The position numbers and the translations under genes are program-made. A stretch of 64,000 bases of DNA from Neoarius graeffei (Eukaryota > Chordata > Actinopteri > Siluriformes > Ariidae), in NCBI RefSeq assembly GCF_027579695.1, contig NC_083596.1:49971257-50035256 (forward strand), in the 5' to 3' direction. Shown here one piece after another: positions 52,792 to 64,000 of this stretch. The stretch's first letter is position 1. Each line of letters starts with the position of its first letter. The notes below the pieces were generated by a model. The model searched no databases. It saw nothing but the letters and a program-made list of their open reading frames with translations, and was not told the DNA's origin.

Positions 52792-52858
52792 CAAATCACA
52801 ACACAGCCTCATAAGTGCAGAGATCTTCATTTATTAATTTTAGCATCTTACAATCTTT

Positions 52859-52860
<2 letters not shown>

Positions 52861-52928
<68 letters not shown>

Positions 52929-52934
52929 TATATA

Positions 52935-52965
<31 letters not shown>

Positions 52966-52968
52966 TGC
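52861..52968. repeat. (AT)n and (ATGT)n microsatellite
   Basis: About 30 AT units to 52920, a short AT-rich link, then six to eight ATGT units. Confidence 0.9.
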
Positions 52969-52999
52969 ATGTGTGTGTGTGTATAGGAAAAAAGGAGGG

Positions 53000-53465
53000 T
53001 GAGCCTGCAGTGACACTGGAGTGACATGAAGAGTTCTAGAGTGCAGAAAGAAAAGAGCAGCGTTTTCTGATGGAGAAGTCTCAGTGTAACTTCCACTTCA
53101 CTCAGCAGGGCGGAGAGCAGGGCGGGAAATAAGTGCCCTAAACCACAGTGAAGCCCAGGTGAACGGAGACACAGAGACACACACACACACACACACGTCT
53201 ATATATACAGTCTTACATATGATGCTGGAGATGCTGTAAATTCAGTCCACAGTGGAGTTTATAATAAGAGGACATTCTACATCATGGAAACAGAAAGGAC
53301 AGAAAGTGTGCATGGGTGTTTGTGTTTAGTTTTTCATAGTCTGTACAATTTACACTGTTAAAAATAATTACATTCGACTTGATTCAGGTACACCCCCAGC
53401 GGTTCTATTCACACGGTAATGGAACATGAATACAATAGAATGCTATGAGAAAAGCTGTGGGTTAA

Positions 53466-53502
<37 letters not shown>

Positions 53503-56124
53503 TCAGGAAATACAATGCATAGTGTTGATGTGGACTTGAGTGTGGACAGAGATTTTCCACTCAACACACAGAACTGAACAAAAATGAAAAACGTCAGCAA
53601 AGCTCAGGCTTTAGCACAACACACATGGGCCTAGTACTGTTCCTAACACACCACGAGTCCCTTCCTCACTCCATTCCACATTGATTAAATTCCCTTTTAG
53701 TGGATGTTCTACTAGTGCAAGTGAAGCTAGTTTTTATTCTCGTAGATCTTAAGTGCAGGATTTACCAAATTTCGGACGTAATTCCCTTTCAACCCAGCAG
53801 ATAAAGTTGGTTATAAGTCAAGCATAGCAATGAAGTACGTTAAATAAATATCATTTCTGACAGCTGTACATGTAGTTAGCAAATCTGTTGATTAGCACAC
53901 AAGCAAATATGAATCAGATAAAATGGACTGGACAAAACGGTGGTGTGTATCCGATCAGAAAAGAAAATCAATGAGGGCGTGTTAAGAACAGTACTGAAAC
54001 ACACAGATGGCAGTTTTCTACCAACACTGTGCCGGAGCCAGGGCTCGTCCCAAACAGTCCTAAATAACAACTACTGATGACTGGAACAGTCAGAACTGAA
54101 AATACGTCGCTAATGCTAACCATTTCTTCCTCTGATCAGTTACAAAGAATAAAAGCATATCCTGCACACAGTTGTTTCTTATATTATGTGTTCTGTCAAC
54201 AGATTTTGCATAAATTCTCGTGATGGACAATTGACAAAAAAAAAAAGATTTGTTCATTTTGAGCGACTCGTTCAGTAAAACAGGCATTTGGAAACATGGG
54301 AGAAAATGGATTAAACTGGATCATAAACAACTTTACATCTATTATCACACAAATATTGTATAATAATATGAAACCATCAATGAGATATGAATCACATGAA
54401 TCAAAAGTCAGTTTTGATTCATTTTAAGGAGTTGTTTGAAAGTTTTGAATCACTTAAACTGATCAGAATGCCCATCATTTGAAAGAATGTGATCGACCCA
54501 AAATTTGAGTTAGAAACCATCCAGATCTGTGACCAATAGTTTAACAAACACGTACTTCTTATAAACAATCCAGTTCTCTTGAGCTAAGTGTCACCCCGGC
54601 TTCTTTAATCCTGTATTTTTTGCAAGACGTCATTTTATAGAGTGACAGCTAGCTAACAGGCTAGCTACTACCGCTCTATTAGTTTTTTAACATTTAGCTC
54701 CTTCACTGACAACCCCTTTTTATAAATAATGCTCACCCGCTTGCTATATTCAACAATATATGTACGTTACGGAACTGTGAGCTAACTAGCTGTGTCGCTA
54801 TCATTTTCCCTGTGACAGCAGCTAGAGTCTCCAGTATATGGTACCAACAGAGAGAATTTTTTAGTGATTTAAAAATAAAGAGCCAATTGGTTTTCGAATT
54901 TACGGCTGTGATCACATTATACAGCATGACATTAACATGACAAGGACGTGACATTGTGGATAAGTTCAGCTCATCAAACAGCTTTGGCTCTGTGTCGGTG
55001 GAAAAAAAAAAGTTCCCATGATACGAAACCTAACTGAATGTTATTGAATCCTTGGAGCTTCAACTCACAGTTACAGAATTTTTAAAAAAGTTTTGAATCC
55101 TTTGATTTTGAACTTAAAATTCTGGGTATTTTAAAAAATATATATATAAATGTGTAAACTTTCAAATCAGATTTCTGGAATTTTCTAAAAAAAAAAGAAA
55201 AGAAAACCAGAATCCTTCGATTCTGACCTCAAACTTCTTGAATTTAAAAATCAGAGTTCTGGAATTTTCTATACATTTTTGAATCCTTTGACTTTGAACT
55301 CAGAGTTCCTAAATCTTCTAAAAAAAATTTAGAGTCTGGAGACTTTGCACTAAGAGTTCAGGAATTCTAAAATTGTCGAATGCTTGAATTTTCAACTAAA
55401 AATTCAGGAATTTTCTACAAATTCTTGAATCCTTGGACTTTGAACTCAGAGTCTGTGAATTTTCTAGAAAAAAAAAAAATTAAGAATGCCTGGACTTGGA
55501 ACTCAGAGTTTCAGGATTTCATAAAAATGGTAGAATCCTTGGATTATGAACTCAAAGCTCAGGGATTTTCTATAAATTCTCAAATCCATGGACTGTCGAC
55601 TGACAATTTGTGAACCTTTGAAAACTTTAAGACTCACTGGACTTGAAACTCAGAGTTCTAGACTAATTGAAAAATACTCAAACCCGAGTTGAAGGAAAAA
55701 CAAAACAAAACACAACATCCCCGACCTGAATGTAAGCCAAAATGTAAGAGGTAATAACCAGCTGCCCCCCAAGCGAAAACAGTCAGGATACCAGAGAAGC
55801 AAAGCTTGAGTCTTTTTTGTGTTCCTTTTTTTTTTAGAAAAGAAAATTAGAAAGCTTCTGCCTTTTCAGTGCCAGAAGATTGCATTCACAATTAAAAGTT
55901 CACAGTTTTGAACAGAGGATGCAGCTAGGCAAAGGATATTTCTCTTATATACAGACTTCGTCAGCTCATTCGGCGTAGATTAATAACTTTTAAACCATGC
56001 AGGAGTTCAGCTATGTTCTAAATATTCTAAAGAACCCAAGTTTGATTACAGACGCGTTGTAGTCTGCTGTTCCTACAGGAAGTGCATCAGTCTCATCAAT
56101 CAGTCTTCTCTAAGTCTCTCTCAT

Positions 56125-56172
<48 letters not shown>

Positions 56173-57399
56173 TTGCATGCTCTGAGAGGTAACACAGTAG
56201 GGCGGTGTTGCTTGGTAACAGAGTGAAGCCCGTTGCCCATGACTACATGAGCGCTCGTCCTGCAGCATCCCGAGGGAAGGGAAAACGAGTAAACAAACAA
56301 ACGAGTCCCAAGAAAACAAATCAGAAAAAAAAAACCTCCAGCAAGAACAGCGATGAGGAAAAAAATAAAGCTGTCTTCAGGTCCTGGAGATGATACGAGC
56401 AGATGAAGTTTGTTAAAGCGATAGCTGGACGGGAAAAAAAAAAAAACTACTTTACACAATTTACACCAACTTACACCAAATGTAGTCCAAGTATCTGAGG
56501 ATCGCTACGTTACAAGCTAATGTAGCTAACAGTTCAGGGAAACTTATAGCTAGCATTAAGCTGTAAAGAGGCGTGGCCTAAAGTTGATTCTGTTTCATGC
56601 ATATTATGATGCTGCCTACCTAGTTTCCCTACCAAGTGTAGACATTTGCAAGGCAGCTGCTTGTCTGGACACTTTATTTTCTGCCAATTTAAGGGACGTG
56701 CCACACGTCTCCGTCTCAATGTGGTCGATCCCATAATTCTGTTCTCTCGAGATTCTGAGCACTGTTTTGACATGTCTACATTTTTATTGTTGTCATAATC
56801 ACCTGGGTAATGTACTCTCTTACATTACAGTGTATGTCACTACCTGACATGGCTAACTTTTGAGTTGCCGAATTGCTAGTTAGCTGTAGTAAATTATCTA
56901 GCTGTTAGCTGTTTTTTAGGCAAGTTGTGTTCACAAGCTGCCATGTGTTCAGGACCCGACAGACTAGCTAGCTTCATTTATTTGTTAGCTACTTTAGCTA
57001 CATTAGCCTCAGACACACAACATGTCTCGGTCGACTGACAACGTCTGGTGTAAGAGGGACATTGTGTACATTTGATTTCTGGCTAAAATGCTCCTTTAAG
57101 GGGTGTGTAGACGATCAGTGTGTGAGCAGTGACATACACACATCACGAGTGTGATGATTGTGAATCCGTCGGACAAACGAAGAAGAAGCAGTGTGTTTGT
57201 CCAAGACACGTTCTGAAGTCTTCGCAAATCAGTTCTCTTACAGTGGCTCAGTCAGCTGTCAGTTAAAGGTCAGATATCCAATCAGAAGGAAGAGGAGGGG
57301 CCACAGTGTTTCATTTTCATGGTGTCTTCTGTCCCAATGTGCGTCTTTTCCTCCGGGTTCATTACAGATACACCGCTGAAAGTCTCTGGTGTCTGTTGC

Positions 57400-57431
<32 letters not shown>

Positions 57432-57433
57432 TT
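53000..57433 (-). other. Probable cnksr2 3' UTR and flank; no other gene seen
   Basis: Sequence downstream of the cnksr2 stop on the - strand. It contains a (TAA)n tract (53465-53498), a (CA)n tract (56125-56170), and a degenerate tandem repeat (55030-55680). No exon could be supported. Mammalian CNKSR2 has a long 3' UTR, so much of this could be transcribed, but I cannot place the cleavage site. Confidence 0.45.
55030..55680. repeat. Degenerate about 60-bp tandem repeat
   Basis: GAATCCTTGGACTTTGAACT followed by CAGAGTT and GGAATTTTCTA recurs about ten times with many changes and length differences. A frame at 55380-55613 simply reads this repeat (ESLDYELK, ESVNFLEK). Confidence 0.8.
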
Positions 57434-63030
<5,597 letters not shown>

Positions 63031-63103
63031 TTAAAAACTGAAGGAATTACTTCAGTCATGTCCAAAGTACTTCGCATGCTCTCAGATCTTAACATCTCAG
63101 CTC

Positions 63104-64000
63104 TCTGCTCCAGGCATAGCCAGCGATTGCTCTAGGCGACCTAGGCAATTGCCTAGAGCGCAAAGTGTGCCCAGGGGTGCCAAGGGCGACCAAAACCCCA
63201 CCAAAAAGGAGGGATGGAGTTATTGAATGGAGATGTTACCAAGTGCATCAGTGGTGTACAGTGTTTTCAACCACTGTGCTGCCGAACTCTAGTACCGCGG
63301 AACACTAGTGTGCCGTGAGAGATCACCAAGCATACCGTGGAAAATTATAGAATGGCTGTATATTGTAAATATTGGCAACAGCATTTTAGTTTCAGTCAAC
63401 ATTTTCTATTGGTGATGTGCCTTGAGATTTTTTCATTGAAAAAAGTGCGCCCTGGCTCAAAAAGGTTGAAAAACAAGTGTAGCCTATGCAGTAGTGGTCG
63501 GTGATTTCCTTATGCCTACTAAAAATGCACAATGATAGGTTATAAGGGGGGCGGGGGGAGCGGTGTTCATCGGGGAATGAGAATGGCTATCCACTGCAAA
63601 AAGTAGCCCAGACTACAAGTGCTTAAATGAAGAAATCCAAACTCTTGTTTGAAAATACAGCCCATTGATGTCCTAACAGGGTGCTTAAGTTTGCACAATT
63701 TAGAATTGTAGAATTTTTTATTCATTTAATTTGTTAATTCTTCAGAGATGACAACTTTTAATAGCAAAAAAGAAACTAAAAATAATTTCTTGTTTATTGT
63801 CCATGCACTACACTTTGAACAGGGTGCGGAAGAGTTTTTGCCCATTATATGGAGATATGTATTGAATTTGTGTGGTCATTTTACTTTGTGACATTTTATG
63901 TGAATAATGATAACAATAATAACAATAATGAAAAAGATAAAAATGACTTCTTGTTTATTGTCCATGCACCGTACATTGTTTAATAGTAACAGAATAGAGT
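63104..64000. mobile_element. hAT-like sequence running off the window, with a nested MITE
   Basis: At about 63130 a short palindrome GCTCTAGGC...GCCTAGAGC followed by AAAGTGTGCCCAGGGGTGCC resembles a hAT terminal region. Within it, 63259-63478 has ends CAGTGTTTTCAACCACTG and, inverted, CACTTGTTTTTCAACC, resembling a common fish hAT MITE. A block TTCTTGTTTATTGTCCATGC repeats at 63790 and 63949. No gene seen. Confidence 0.45.

Overview
This is a vertebrate nuclear window, almost certainly from a teleost fish. It has spliced genes with GT/AG introns, no operons, abundant CA/GT microsatellites, tRNA-derived SINEs with a TGAGA-type tail, and many short DNA transposons (hAT, PIF/Harbinger, Tc1, TTAA-flanked Kolobok-like). 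The abundant SINE type reminds me of catfish and related otophysans, but that is an impression and cannot be tested here. I recognised no retrovirus, LTR element or toxin gene.

Four host genes are present. (1) A complete 20-coding-exon CLOCK/NPAS2-family circadian transcription factor on the + strand (10222-27651); my exon joins give an uninterrupted 813-residue frame. (2) radx, an RPA-like single-strand DNA-binding regulator of replication forks, on the + strand (33973-44599, 15 exons); one exon is out of frame by one base. (3) apool, encoding the MICOS subunit MIC27 of the mitochondrial inner membrane, on the - strand (48125-45622, 8 exons, 294 residues), tail-to-tail with radx. (4) The last six coding exons of cnksr2, a synaptic Ras/MAPK scaffold ending in a PDZ ligand, on the - strand (62991-57434); its 5' part lies beyond the window. 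The genes share no pathway. The last three are X-linked in human, so the block looks like conserved synteny with a clock-type gene attached.

Layout: 1-10 kb is gene-free upstream sequence holding two hAT elements, one with a SINE inside its BED exon and one with a second element nested in it. 10-28 kb is the clock-family gene, whose introns carry TTAA-flanked elements, a 274-bp-arm palindrome, a Harbinger MITE, SINEs and microsatellites touching splice sites. 28-34 kb is its 3' region and a SINE-rich spacer. 34-45 kb is radx, with nested MITE/hAT, Tc1 and Harbinger insertions in introns. 45.6-48.1 kb is apool. 48.4-52.8 kb is a nest of RTE, CR1/L2, hAT and Tc1 pieces plus a small transposon carrying a RecQ-helicase-like fragment. 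53-57.4 kb is probable cnksr2 3' UTR and flank with degenerate tandem repeats. 57.4-63 kb is cnksr2, with a 40-bp minisatellite hit by two SINEs. The last kilobase is hAT-like sequence.

The observations I rate highest are: a THAP-domain coding segment amplified as a 41-bp minisatellite; a transposon with perfect 8-bp target duplications carrying a RecQ-like Walker A exon; two apparent GC-AG introns and a UG-repeat acceptor in the clock-family gene; and the linkage of that gene to radx.
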